From Flavobacterium frigoris PS1 (lineage in GTDB: Bacteria > Bacteroidota > Bacteroidia > Flavobacteriales > Flavobacteriaceae): a DNA stretch of 64,000 nucleotides. The DNA is taken from the NCBI RefSeq assembly GCF_000252125.1, contig NZ_AHKF01000004.1:1-64000 (forward strand), given 5' to 3'. Under the pieces are notes generated by a model. It worked only from the letters and a program-made list of their open reading frames with translations. It did no database searches and was not told the origin of the DNA. Each line of letters begins with the position of its first letter. Within the stretch, counting starts at the first letter, position 1. The translations under genes were made by a program, and so were the position numbers. Below are positions 36,076 to 44,816 of the stretch, one piece after another.

Positions 36076-36930
36076 ATGAAGCCTAACACACAACAATTAA
36101 GCGATTTAACTATCCAAGTCAGAAGAGACATTCTTCGAATGGTACATGCCGTAAACTCTGGACACCCAGGAGGATCTCTTGGCTGTACCGAATTTCTGGT
36201 AACTTTATACCAAAACTTAATGGAACGCAAAGAAGGTTTTGACATGGACGGAATTGGAGAAGATCTTTTCTTCCTTTCAAACGGTCATATCTCTCCTGTT
36301 TTTTATAGCGTTTTAGCAAGAAGCGGATATTTTCCAGTTTCTGAATTAGCGACTTTTCGCCTTATCAATTCAAGATTACAAGGACATCCCACTACTCACG
36401 ATAATTTACCAGGAGTAAGAATTGCATCTGGTTCACTTGGACAAGGTTTATCTGTAGCCATTGGAGCAGCACAGGCTAAAAAACTGAACAATGACAATCA
36501 TTTAATCTACACACTTCACGGTGATGGTGAATTACAAGAAGGTCAAAACTGGGAAGCAATCATGTATGCATCTGCTAAAAAAGTAGACAATCTTATTGCA
36601 ACTATTGATCTTAACGGTAAACAAATTGACGGAACTACTGACGAGGTTTTAGCTATGGGAAGTATCCGCGCTAAATTTGAAGCTTTTGATTGGGACGTGA
36701 TTGACATAGTAAAAGGAAATGACATCGAAGCTATTATTGCAGGTATGACAGATGCAAAATCAAGAACAGGAAAAGGAAAACCAGTTTGTGTCTTATTACA
36801 CACAGAGATGGGTAATGGAGTAGATTTCATGATGCATACTCACGCTTGGCACGGTAAAGCACCAAATGATGAGCAACTTGAAAATGCATTAGCTCAAAAC
36901 TATAATGTTGGGGGTCAATTAGACTACTAA
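36076..36930 (+). CDS. Transketolase, N-terminal (TPP-binding) subunit
   Basis: Non-oxidative pentose phosphate pathway enzyme, here split into two chains as in many Bacteroidetes. 284 residues. TPP and metal site visible: GSLGQGLSVAIGAA, HGDGELQEGQNWEA and ATIDLNGKQIDG (Asp and Asn of the pyrophosphate grip), and the early HPGGSLGCTE segment with catalytic His. Its partner subunit follows after an inserted gene. Confidence 0.96.
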   Translation: MKPNTQQLSDLTIQVRRDILRMVHAVNSGHPGGSLGCTEFLVTLYQNLMERKEGFDMDGIGEDLFFLSNGHISPVFYSVLARSGYFPVSELATFRLINSRLQGHPTTHDNLPGVRIASGSLGQGLSVAIGAAQAKKLNNDNHLIYTLHGDGELQEGQNWEAIMYASAKKVDNLIATIDLNGKQIDGTTDEVLAMGSIRAKFEAFDWDVIDIVKGNDIEAIIAGMTDAKSRTGKGKPVCVLLHTEMGNGVDFMMHTHAWHGKAPNDEQLENALAQNYNVGGQLDY

Positions 36931-36972
36931 ATTAGATAACAGATTCATTGCTGAATTTTTTAATTAAGAATA

Positions 36973-37641
36973 ATGAAACATGTTTGTCTTTTTTTAATCT
37001 TTTTTATTTTTCAAAATAGTTATTCGCAAGAAAAATATCATTTTGATTATTTCACTTCATATGATTATCATGAAAAAGAAGGTGAAAAAGCAAGCTATAG
37101 TCAAATGACGTTTTCCAATTCAGCTGACACTGAATACTATTTAAGCTATAAGGTGAAACGTGACTTAATTTTTAATGTCATTTTAGTTGATCATAAAAAA
37201 GGAATCATTTTCCATTTTAAAGATTTTTTGTCAAAAGAAATTAATAATGATAGTTTATTTAAGTTCTCCGAAAGCAAAAAAGTGAATTACGAATACTGTT
37301 TAGACTCAAAAACTAGTTTTTATGATGTAAATTATATTACAGAAAAGGGGAACCACAGTATCAACATTAAGCAATACAAAAATAGTAGAAAGTCAAAACT
37401 GATAAGAGAAAGCTTTTTTGAAACAAAATTTAACGAAATATCGAAAAATCAACATTATAATTTCCCTATTCTAGCAAGTCCTTTATGGTGCAATAAATTC
37501 CATTTAATCAATGATGAATTAATTACAAAGTCTTATTTTATAGAAAATAAAAAAGTGCTACATATAAGAATCCTAAAGGAAATTCAGAAGACGGATTTTA
37601 CATTAATTTTAAAAAACACAATCACAGAACCAAAGAGATGA
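36973..37641 (+). CDS. Secreted protein of unknown function inside the transketolase operon
   Basis: 222 residues with a signal peptide (1-18, ending NSYSQ). The mature part is beta-rich, Lys- and Phe-rich, with two Cys residues. I do not recognise it. It lies between the two transketolase subunit genes: 42 bases after the first, and its stop overlaps the start of the second by 4 bases (ATGA). In related genomes the two subunits are normally adjacent, so this looks like a later insertion. A role in pentose metabolism is unlikely for an exported protein. Confidence 0.75.
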   Translation: MKHVCLFLIFFIFQNSYSQEKYHFDYFTSYDYHEKEGEKASYSQMTFSNSADTEYYLSYKVKRDLIFNVILVDHKKGIIFHFKDFLSKEINNDSLFKFSESKKVNYEYCLDSKTSFYDVNYITEKGNHSINIKQYKNSRKSKLIRESFFETKFNEISKNQHYNFPILASPLWCNKFHLINDELITKSYFIENKKVLHIRILKEIQKTDFTLILKNTITEPKR

Positions 37642-38591
37642 AAAAATATACAAATACAGGAAGCAAAGACACTCGTTCGGGTTTTGGAGCAGGAATGACT
37701 GAATTAGGTCAAAAGAATGAAAACGTGGTAGCACTTTGTGCTGATTTAATTGGTTCATTGAAATTTGATGATTTCAAAAAGAACCATCCAGAACGTTTTT
37801 TCCAAATCGGAATTGCTGAAGCAAACATGATTGGAATTGCAGCTGGATTAACCATTGGCGGAAAAATTCCTTTCACAGGAACTTTTGCTAACTTTTCTAC
37901 AGGAAGAGTGTATGACCAAATTCGTCAATCAGTTGCTTACTCTGACAAGAATGTAAAAATTTGTGCTTCACACGCCGGATTAACATTAGGAGAAGATGGA
38001 GCGACTCACCAAATCCTTGAAGATATTGGATTGATGAAAATGTTGCCAGGAATGACAGTAATCAACACTTGTGATTATAATCAAACTAAAGCAGCTACAT
38101 TAGCACTTGCTGACCATCACGGTCCAGCTTACTTGCGTTTTGGACGTCCAGTTGTTGCTAACTTTACACCCGCTGACGAGCCTTTCGTAATAGGAAAAGC
38201 GATTATGCTTAGCGAAGGTACTGATGTAACTATTGTTGCTACAGGACACTTAGTTTGGGAAGCGCTTATTGCTGCTGAAGCACTAGAGGCAAAAGGGATT
38301 TCTGCAGAAGTAATAAACATTCACACGATCAAACCATTAGACGAGGAAGCAATTCTAAAATCATTGGCTAAAACGAAATGTGTTGTTACTGCTGAAGAGC
38401 ACAACATCCTTGGAGGCCTTGGAGAGAGCATTTCAAGAGTATTAGCATTAAACAACCCAGCTCCACAAGAGTTTGTAGCTGTTAATGACAGCTTTGGTGA
38501 ATCAGGAACTCCTGCTAAATTAATGGAGAAATACAAATTGAACAACCAAGCAATTGTTGAAGCGGTAGAAAGAGTTATCGCAAGAAAATAA
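37638..38591 (+). CDS. Transketolase, C-terminal subunit
   Basis: 317 residues, pyrimidine-binding and C-terminal domains of transketolase. Motifs: FFQIGIAEANMIGIAAGL (the catalytic Glu contacting TPP), TFANFSTGRVYDQIRQSVAYS, HAGLTLGEDGATHQ and the C-terminal EEHNILGGLGE. Works with the 284-residue subunit to transfer two-carbon units. Its start overlaps the inserted gene, so its translation may depend on that gene. Confidence 0.96.
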   Translation: MKKYTNTGSKDTRSGFGAGMTELGQKNENVVALCADLIGSLKFDDFKKNHPERFFQIGIAEANMIGIAAGLTIGGKIPFTGTFANFSTGRVYDQIRQSVAYSDKNVKICASHAGLTLGEDGATHQILEDIGLMKMLPGMTVINTCDYNQTKAATLALADHHGPAYLRFGRPVVANFTPADEPFVIGKAIMLSEGTDVTIVATGHLVWEALIAAEALEAKGISAEVINIHTIKPLDEEAILKSLAKTKCVVTAEEHNILGGLGESISRVLALNNPAPQEFVAVNDSFGESGTPAKLMEKYKLNNQAIVEAVERVIARK

Positions 38592-38610
38592 TTTGACTTT
38601 TTATCATAAA

Positions 38611-38645
38611 AAAAATCCCATTCGCTATGCGAATGGGATTTTTTA
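38611..38645. terminator. Bidirectional terminator
   Basis: A 15-base perfect stem, AAAAATCCCATTCGC (38611-38625) with GCGAATGGGATTTTT, and a 3-base loop. It serves the transketolase operon and, on the other strand, the FKBP lipoprotein gene. Confidence 0.92.
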
Positions 38646-38662
38646 TTTATCGCCAAATTCTA

Positions 38663-39703
38663 TTAGTGACAGCTTTTATCTAAATGTTTTTTCAATCTTG
38701 CTGGATCCGTAGTACCGCCATCACAACTTGGAATGGAAGCAAAAGGGTAAGACAAGCCTGTTGCAGGATTTTTAATTTCATTTTTTGTGCTATAACCATC
38801 TCCATCGTCATCCACATCTGCAAAGTCAGGAATCCCATCTCCATCTGTATCATCAGGATTTATTACACCAGCTGCTGAAGAATAATGAGCAGTATTCCTG
38901 TAATCATAAATATATCCATCATTATTCAAATCTTCTAAATATGAAGGAATTCCATCGCCATCTTGATCTAATCTCCTTATTTCAAATAATTTAAAACTAA
39001 AAACTAGAGGTGTATAGGCCGGAATTGAACCCGATCCAGAACTATAATATCCTAATCCGGAAGGAATAAACATAACTCCTGCTCCAAAATTAGTATGAGT
39101 AACTGTACCGTCAGCATTTGACGAATAATTTCCTGTTTTAAATTGTGGAAAAATTTCACTCCAAGCTCTAAGTGGAATAGGTTGAATTGTATATAAATTA
39201 AAAAAATCTTGTGGATATTTTACATCCTCAAAAAAAGTTGAAGTAAGTGCAGTTTCAGTTCCAGTGGTAACGGTGCGCTGCAAATATTCTCCATGATAAG
39301 CCGCTAAAACGCCATCAACATTAGAGGGTGATTGACCTACTCCAGGTCTTAAAACTAAATAATAAATTTTATAAGCTACATCATGAATAAGTAAACCCTT
39401 ACTAACTTCCCTAACCAAAAGTTTAGGATAAGTAGCACTATTTAGATAAGAAAAAATCGATTGTTGAGTACCTCCTTGAGGGATTTTAGTAATGGTTACA
39501 TCTTGATCATCAACAAAACCAGAATGGTCCACAACGGTTATATAGTTTGTTTTTAAATATTCTTCAATATCTGTGATATCTGTAGCGTATTGTACTGCAT
39601 ATTCTCTAGGCGGAGTTATATCTGGAGTATCATTATTCTTTGAACATGAAAATAAAGACAGGGTTGTAATTGATAAAATAAAATAATACTTAAATTTGTT
39701 CAT
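38663..39703 (-). CDS. FKBP-type peptidyl-prolyl isomerase lipoprotein with calcium-type repeats
   Basis: 346 residues. Lipobox SLFSC (Cys 20). The central region (about 55-245) fits an FKBP domain (NFGAGVMFIPSGLGYYSSG and the terminal TPLVFSFKLFEI). The C-terminal part carries DQDGDGIPSYLEDLNNDG, DDTDGDGIPDFADVDDDGDG, that is thrombospondin type-3 calcium loops. It resembles the GldI-type isomerases of flavobacteria, which assist folding of exported proteins, but I would not call it GldI. Outer membrane or periplasm. Confidence 0.85.
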   Translation of the reverse strand: MNKFKYYFILSITTLSLFSCSKNNDTPDITPPREYAVQYATDITDIEEYLKTNYITVVDHSGFVDDQDVTITKIPQGGTQQSIFSYLNSATYPKLLVREVSKGLLIHDVAYKIYYLVLRPGVGQSPSNVDGVLAAYHGEYLQRTVTTGTETALTSTFFEDVKYPQDFFNLYTIQPIPLRAWSEIFPQFKTGNYSSNADGTVTHTNFGAGVMFIPSGLGYYSSGSGSIPAYTPLVFSFKLFEIRRLDQDGDGIPSYLEDLNNDGYIYDYRNTAHYSSAAGVINPDDTDGDGIPDFADVDDDGDGYSTKNEIKNPATGLSYPFASIPSCDGGTTDPARLKKHLDKSCH

Positions 39704-39781
39704 TATAGCTGATTTTTAAGTGCGCAAGATACAATATTGATTGATTTTTGTAAACTATTTAACTCTGATTTTAGAATTTTT

Positions 39782-40174
39782 ATGAGAATAGATAAATTTT
39801 TATGGTGTGTCCGGTATTACAAGACAAGAAATATGGTAACAGAGGCTTGCAAAAAAAATCATGTTACCGTAAATGGGCTTGTAGCGAAACCTTCTAAGGA
39901 AGTTTTTGCTACAGATAAAATCACGTTCAGGAAGGATCAAATTACACAAATCATAACAGTACTAGACATACCAGAGAGCCGTGTGGGAGCGAAATTAGTT
40001 GACATCTACAGACGAAACGACACACCTGCAGAAACTTACCAGCATTTGGAATTATTAAAATTATCGAAAGAACATTATCGAAAAAATGGTACCGGTAGAC
40101 CGACCAAAAAAGACAGAAGAGATATTGACGAATTTGGAAACGACATCATTAATGATGACGATGACAAAGAATAA
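39782..40174 (+). CDS. S4 domain RNA-binding protein (Hsp15-like)
   Basis: 130 residues from ATG 39782; the upstream in-frame TTG at 39737 is less likely because the family begins MRIDKFLWCVRYYKTR. The S4 RNA-binding domain covers residues 1-65, followed by a basic middle and an acidic tail (DEFGNDIINDDDDKE). Hsp15 recycles stalled 50S subunits that carry nascent chains. It precedes a phosphoribosyltransferase by 33 bases. Confidence 0.9.
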   Translation: MRIDKFLWCVRYYKTRNMVTEACKKNHVTVNGLVAKPSKEVFATDKITFRKDQITQIITVLDIPESRVGAKLVDIYRRNDTPAETYQHLELLKLSKEHYRKNGTGRPTKKDRRDIDEFGNDIINDDDDKE

Positions 40175-40207
40175 CTTGAAACATTAAACTTGAAACACTA
40201 AATAATA

Positions 40208-40708
40208 ATGAGTAAAAATATCATCCTGACAAATCAAGAAATTGAGCACAAAACAAAAAGAATTGCTTACCAAATCTACGAAACCTTTGTAGACGAAAAG
40301 GAAGTCGTTCTTGCTGGAATTGCTACAAATGGGTTCATTTTTGCAGAAAAAATCGCAGAGGAGCTAAAAAAAATCTCCCCGCTTGAAGTTTCACTTTGTG
40401 AAGTTCAAATAGATAAACAAAATCCCGAATTACCTATACACACATCCTTGTCAAAAGAACAATATGAAAATAAAGGTCTTATTCTTATTGATGATGTGCT
40501 AAACTCAGGAACGACATTAATCTATGCTATAAGACACTTTCTAGACGTTCCTTTGAAAAAATTTAAAACAGCAGTCTTGGTAGATCGTAATCACAAGAAA
40601 TACCCAGTAAAAGCCGATTTCAAAGGAATCTCACTTTCAACATCACTATTAGAACATGTTCAGGTGGTTTTTGATAAAAACGACAATAGCTATGCTTATT
40701 TAAGCTAA
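40208..40708 (+). CDS. PyrR-like phosphoribosyltransferase
   Basis: 166 residues. PRPP-binding loop LILIDDVLNSGTTL and the PyrR-like C-terminal stretch VLVDRNHKKYPVKADFKG. In Gram-positive bacteria PyrR attenuates pyr mRNA and has uracil phosphoribosyltransferase activity; in Bacteroidetes only enzymatic activity or a regulatory role is likely. Its 3' end overlaps the convergent shikimate kinase by 9 bases. Confidence 0.85.
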   Translation: MSKNIILTNQEIEHKTKRIAYQIYETFVDEKEVVLAGIATNGFIFAEKIAEELKKISPLEVSLCEVQIDKQNPELPIHTSLSKEQYENKGLILIDDVLNSGTTLIYAIRHFLDVPLKKFKTAVLVDRNHKKYPVKADFKGISLSTSLLEHVQVVFDKNDNSYAYLS

Positions 40709-41218
40709 TGTAGCCACTATGTCCAAAACTGTCTGATCTATGGTTTTATCATCTACAGGGACCGTAAACTGCGCCTGATTGTAATAGAAACTCCTTTCGA
40801 AGAGATGCATTGCAATAAACTCCTTCAATTCATCGTCACTTTTGTCAGCTATAAGAGGTCTTTTACTTTTATTTAAAGATAGCCTGTCGAATAAAGTCTG
40901 TATAGATGCCTTCAGATATACAGACAACACATTTTCCCCTATCAACAATTCATGATTATTGGCATAACAAGGAGTCCCTCCCCCAAGTCCAATAATCATT
41001 GGCTCTGAAGAATTCAACAATTCAACAAAAGCCTGATGCTCCAACTTCCTAAAATGAATCTCTCCGCGCTGCTCAAAAATAGCATTAATGCTGGAATTTG
41101 CCTTTTTCTCGATATATTGATCTAAATCTACAAATGGTACACCAATGTTTTTCGACAGTGTTTTGGCAATTGTCGACTTCCCGCAACCCATATAGCCTAA
41201 TAATATAATTTTTTTCAT
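40700..41218 (-). CDS. aroK: Shikimate kinase
   Basis: Phosphorylates shikimate in aromatic amino acid synthesis. 172 residues, normal. Walker A GYMGCGKST (12-ish), the shikimate-binding DLDQYIE, RGEIHFRKLE and GLGGGTPC motifs, and the lid region NKSKRPLI. A -7 box (TAAATTTG, 41276-41269 on the minus strand) precedes it. Confidence 0.96.
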   Translation of the reverse strand: MKKIILLGYMGCGKSTIAKTLSKNIGVPFVDLDQYIEKKANSSINAIFEQRGEIHFRKLEHQAFVELLNSSEPMIIGLGGGTPCYANNHELLIGENVLSVYLKASIQTLFDRLSLNKSKRPLIADKSDDELKEFIAMHLFERSFYYNQAQFTVPVDDKTIDQTVLDIVATLA

Positions 41219-41288
41219 AGAATAAAACCTTGTAAATTAAGACGTTAAAATTTATTGTCAAAAAAAGACAAATTTATAATAAAATTGC

Positions 41289-41320
41289 TTGGAAAACATC
41301 AAATAAAGTCCTTATATTTG
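41289..41320 (+). promoter_or_regulatory. Promoter of the tRNA operon
   Basis: TTG (41289-41291) and TATATTTG (41313-41320), spacer 21 bases. It stands 27 bases before the first tRNA-Lys. Confidence 0.8.
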
Positions 41321-41346
41321 CACCCGCATTCAAGCGAACAATATAT

Positions 41347-41419
41347 GACTCGATAGCTCAGTTGGTAGAGCACATCACTTTTAATGATGGGGTCCTGGGT
41401 TCGAGCCCCAGTCGGGTCA
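41347..41419 (+). tRNA. tRNA-Lys (TTT), copy 1
   Basis: 73 bases folding as a full cloverleaf. Acceptor GACTCGA pairs with TCGGGTC (one T-G), D-arm GCTCAGTTGGTAGAGC, anticodon loop CTTTTAA giving TTT, T-arm loop TTCGAGC. No encoded CCA, as usual in this phylum. The next copy starts 39 bases later. Confidence 0.97.
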
Positions 41420-41458
41420 CAATTTATGTGATCAACATATAAGTTACTTGAAAGCATT

Positions 41459-41531
41459 GACTCGATAGCTCAGTTGGTAGAGCACATCACTTTTAATGAT
41501 GGGGTCCTGGGTTCGAGCCCCAGTCGGGTCA
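41459..41531 (+). tRNA. tRNA-Lys (TTT), copy 2
   Basis: Identical in all 73 bases to copy 1, so it is a recent tandem duplicate or kept identical by conversion. Anticodon TTT. The spacer between the two copies is different from the downstream spacer. Confidence 0.97.
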
Positions 41532-41573
41532 CAAAAGGTCGAGTAATTTATTACTTGGCCTTTTTTTCATTTA

Positions 41574-41656
41574 GGCCACGTGGAGAAACGGTAGACTTGC
41601 CAGCTTGAGGGGCTGGTGCTCGCAAGGGCGTGTGGGTTCAAATCCCACCGTGGTCA
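41574..41656 (+). tRNA. tRNA-Leu (GAG)
   Basis: 83 bases. Acceptor GGCCACG with CGTGGTC, anticodon stem CCAGC/GCTGG around TTGAGGG (anticodon GAG), a long variable arm (TGCTCGCAAGGGCGT), T-arm GTGGG/CCCAC. Length and long variable arm are typical of tRNA-Leu. No encoded CCA. Confidence 0.95.
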
Positions 41657-41685
41657 CTAATTAAGCCTGTTTATAGGGCTTTAAC

Positions 41686-41758
41686 AAAGGTTTTAACCGA
41701 TATTTAGCCGATAATCTTAATTATCTTCCTTAATGTCGGTTAAAACCTTTTTCTTTCT
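41686..41758 (+). terminator. Branched terminator of the tRNA operon
   Basis: A 15-base perfect outer stem AAAGGTTTTAACCGA/TCGGTTAAAACCTTT (41686-41700 with 41736-41750) encloses an inner hairpin GATAAT-CTTA-ATTATC (41710-41725). A T-rich tail follows. Unusually large for a terminator, but well placed 30 bases after tRNA-Leu. Confidence 0.7.
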
Positions 41759-41922
41759 TTAAAACTGCCCTACTCTGTTTAAGCCAATAGACTATGACTT
41801 GACAACATACAAGATTATTTTCAAAGCAAGTTCGCTATCCTTAAAAAAAATTGGCTAAGCGATAAGGAATAACTAAACTTACTACTATTCACTCCTTTAT
41901 TAGTATCCGACTAACTGAACAA

Positions 41923-41960
41923 AGAAAAAGAGGACATCCGCTACGGCTATCCCCTTTTTA
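41923..41960 (-). terminator. Probable terminator of the 41982 gene
   Basis: On the minus strand AAAAGGGGATAGCCG pairs imperfectly with CGGATGTCCTCTTTT, followed by T residues. It starts 21 bases beyond the stop. Confidence 0.6.
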
Positions 41961-41981
41961 TATTCAACAACAATATCATTT

Positions 41982-42500
41982 TTACATTTCATCAACTACT
42001 TCATACGCTTGTTTATCAATTGCTCGTTTGACATCAATAAAAAAAGTCTTGTCCTTGTCCTTGTCTAACAATATCGTTAACGCCTCAAAGCTTCGGCCGT
42101 TTTCAAATCGAACAGCTTTAATTCTTTTAGTAAGCTTACTCAAATCAGTTCCATATAAATCAAATTGACTTATACCTTTACAATTAAATTTGCTCCAAGA
42201 CTTAAGAGTAATTTTTGTGCTATCTTCGAATAGTATAGTTAAGTCATCTTTTTCCAAGCAAGTACCAATCCCAACAGACTCAACGATTATCCCACTATAT
42301 GCAAAAACACCATTTTTAATTTCAAAAGACGGCTTAACAACAAAACCCACTTTCTTCCCGTCTAGACTCAAAAGACTTTCATTAGTATAAATAGATTCTT
42401 TATCTGTCATTACGCCCTTGTGAAACAAAATCTTCACATTATCTTGTGCAAATACATTCAATCCAATAAATAGAATTGATATCATTACCGTTTTTTTCAT
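41982..42500 (-). CDS. Secreted protein of unknown function
   Basis: 172 residues with a signal peptide (1-18, ending NVFAQ). The mature part is beta-rich (GKKVGFVVKPSFEIKNGVFAYSG, KITLKSWSKFNCKGISQFDL) with two Cys residues and an acidic C-terminus. I do not recognise the family. Monocistronic, with a probable terminator. Likely periplasmic. Confidence 0.7.
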   Translation of the reverse strand: MKKTVMISILFIGLNVFAQDNVKILFHKGVMTDKESIYTNESLLSLDGKKVGFVVKPSFEIKNGVFAYSGIIVESVGIGTCLEKDDLTILFEDSTKITLKSWSKFNCKGISQFDLYGTDLSKLTKRIKAVRFENGRSFEALTILLDKDKDKTFFIDVKRAIDKQAYEVVDEM

Positions 42501-43196
42501 TTTTTGTTTTTAAGTAAATAATTCAGTACTCTTTTCAAGCCGATAACTATTGTTTGTCTATGAATATTACTCTTCTAGTAAAAGTAATATAATCAATACA
42601 GATTTTACAATTTCGCTCTATAGTGCTATCTAAAAATGTAATTTAAGCTTTTTAGACAGGTATTCCGGCTTTCCCACTGTTAACTCGCTGTTAATTACCT
42701 CAACGATACTTTAAAATTTACAATAGCCCGCCACGATTACTATTTAGCTAAAAATACGATTACCTAAACCACTAGCAAATTAGCGATTGTAGTCAAGATG
42801 TATTACTCTACGCTCTGCCTACTTATAAGGTGCTTTGAACAGCTCGACAAATAAGCTACTGTACCATATTGATGATTAAAACGATTAATGTATTTTAAAC
42901 AATCCAATCTGCATTGCTGAACTTTGGTATAGTCCCAATATCAGTTCTCAAGTAGTTCTAACAATAAATTTATTGATTCGAACATGCTTAAATAATTAAA
43001 GCCACTAGGTTACTTTAAACCGCTGGCTAAGCAAAATCAACAATAAAAAAAAGAGCAACCGCTACAATTACCCTTCATATTATTCTAGTATCGCATTATT
43101 ATTTAATCGAATCGACATCCTACTGTTTTAGATTCACATTACAATCACTTAAATCATAACGATTGTTCTTAGCTATTTAGCAAAGATCTTCTTGTA
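42501..43196. other. Gene-poor stretch
   Basis: About 700 bases with no credible coding frame on either strand, and no tRNA or clear repeat. The local sequence is AT-rich with scattered stops. The same holds for 43347-43619, apart from the terminator at 43620-43654. Confidence 0.5.
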
Positions 43197-43346
43197 TTAA
43201 AAATTATTGTGGTTTCTTAAAACAAATATTAAAATAAAAAGCCCCAACAAAAACAAGGTAACAACAAAAGAGCCACCTATATAGAAAAACATTTTGTTGT
43301 TTCTATCTCCTTCTCTTATCAATCCGTTGCTTCCATAACCTATCAT
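43197..43346 (-). CDS. Probable small membrane protein
   Basis: A 49-residue frame on the minus strand: polar start MIGYGSNGLIREGDRNNKMF, one hydrophobic helix FVVTLFLLGLFILIFVL, and a short polar tail RNHNNF. Organisation is plausible for a real small membrane protein and it lies alone in an otherwise empty kilobase. No clear promoter box precedes it and I know no family, so it is a candidate. Confidence 0.45.
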   Translation of the reverse strand: MIGYGSNGLIREGDRNNKMFFYIGGSFVVTLFLLGLFILIFVLRNHNNF

Positions 43347-43619
43347 AATACTATTTCTTTACTTTTAAACAATTCCAATCTAGTTCGATATACCTGACCT
43401 ATCGCTATACAAAGTAACGCGTTTTACGCCATCAACACAATACCTACTTTTAGTGATATTTCGATTATTTTTTCTTTCGTCAGTTGCTTAGATTGCTTAT
43501 TTTTAAAATAACTTTCGTCGCGCTACATTTCCTGTTTTGCGCAAATACAACTTCGTAATACCATCATACAAAAGAAATACTATAGTTATCCCTTAAAAAT
43601 TAACAAGCAATTCCCCTAA

Positions 43620-43654
43620 CCAAAAAAGCGCCTCGATAGACTACCGAGACGCTT
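43620..43654 (-). terminator. Terminator of the ECF sigma operon
   Basis: On the minus strand AAGCGTCTCGGTA pairs with TATCGAGGCGCTT (two wobble pairs) around a 3-base loop, then a T tract. It follows the DUF4252 lipoprotein stop by 20 bases. Confidence 0.85.
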
Positions 43655-43673
43655 AAATGATAAGAGTAATAAT

Positions 43674-44207
43674 TTATTTCACCAATTGCTGAAGTGGCTT
43701 TAACTGTTCTAAATCTATTTTAGATTCTTTTAACACTGACAGCATTGTCATAACGTTTGTGGGATTCATATCTTTTCCTAAAACTCGAACTACCGCAAAG
43801 CCCATTTCTTTTCTGTTTGCAAATAAAACAAACTCTTCAATATGATCGTCAGAGCCAACATAGCTTATGGAGGCACTCTCCTTTCCAGAGCCAAATTTCA
43901 TCAGCTGTTGGTACTTAGGATCCTTTAGAATACCATCAATTTTGGCACGTTCCGTTTCAAACTGCCCTTTATTTTTTTCATCGAGCTTAAAAGCTAAAAT
44001 ATTCATTTTGTCAAAAGATTTTAAAGCAGTGCTTTGCTCTACTGACAATTTACTTTCATCGACATTCAAAATACTCGGCGAAACATCCATCGCAATGAAA
44101 TTCTTATTTTCAGTATTTTCAACAAAATACTTTTGCAACGTAGGTTCCGAATTACAACTTATTAGAAACAAGGATAAAAATACTGAGATACTATAAATTG
44201 CTTTCAT
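43674..44207 (-). CDS. DUF4252 lipoprotein
   Basis: 177 residues. Lipobox FLISC with Cys 18. Contains the DUF4252 pattern of two alpha/beta halves (LKSFDKMNILAFKL, ASISYVGSDDHIEEFVLFANRKEMGFAVVRVLG). Last gene of the sigma factor operon. The family is Bacteroidetes-specific and its function is not established; it probably belongs to the envelope response governed by the ECF sigma. Confidence 0.88.
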   Translation of the reverse strand: MKAIYSISVFLSLFLISCNSEPTLQKYFVENTENKNFIAMDVSPSILNVDESKLSVEQSTALKSFDKMNILAFKLDEKNKGQFETERAKIDGILKDPKYQQLMKFGSGKESASISYVGSDDHIEEFVLFANRKEMGFAVVRVLGKDMNPTNVMTMLSVLKESKIDLEQLKPLQQLVK

Positions 44208-44274
44208 ATTAACATACTATTTAAATTTTGCAATAGGTTTTTTATCCTGATTTTACAATCTGGCTAACAACACT

Positions 44275-44805
44275 TTATTTTTTTCCTTTTGTGGCCTTCT
44301 TCAATTCATCCCCACCTGGAATTCTCATTTTATCGGTTAGAATCGAAATTTCATTCAAATCAAAGTTACCCGTCAAGGACATTAAAACCGTTTCGTTAGA
44401 TCTGCTACCGCCCTCGATAAACATTAAAAGCTCTTTAATCTGAGAATCAGTTGCACCTGACTTCACTAATATCTTTATATTCTTACCACTGTCATTAACA
44501 CGCATCAGTTCTTCTAAACCAGCCGTTTTTACGTACTTTTCGGCAGCAGATTTCATTTCACCAGTAGCTCTTGAGTTACTAGTAGTAAAAACCTTTAGAT
44601 TATCTAATTTTTTTATTAAGTTCATATATTGCTGCGTTTCTTTATCCGAAGCGTCAACTTTTACCTTACTCATCAGGTCAAACATTTTTCTATTCACCAC
44701 AATGGAAGTCACATCGTCTTGACCATCAAATTTATCGAAGGCAGACTGGGCAAAAAATGGAGTTGCTATTAAAGCAATTACTAGTGTGATTATAATTTTT
44801 TTCAT
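44275..44805 (-). CDS. DUF4252 secreted protein
   Basis: 176 residues with a normal signal peptide (1-19, ending FAQ), no lipobox. Shows SIVVNRKMFDLMSKVKVD, LDNLKVFTTSN and NETVLMSLTGNFDLNEISILTD, the DUF4252 pattern. A divergent paralogue of the next gene, 67 bases apart. Periplasmic, function unknown. Confidence 0.88.
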   Translation of the reverse strand: MKKIIITLVIALIATPFFAQSAFDKFDGQDDVTSIVVNRKMFDLMSKVKVDASDKETQQYMNLIKKLDNLKVFTTSNSRATGEMKSAAEKYVKTAGLEELMRVNDSGKNIKILVKSGATDSQIKELLMFIEGGSRSNETVLMSLTGNFDLNEISILTDKMRIPGGDELKKATKGKK

Positions 44806-44816
44806 TTTTTTGTTTT

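Noticed and set aside
41347..41531. Tandem identical tRNA-Lys genes as an integration duplicate (att site)
   Set aside because: No integrase or mobile genes lie between or near them; both copies are complete, so simple tandem duplication is enough.
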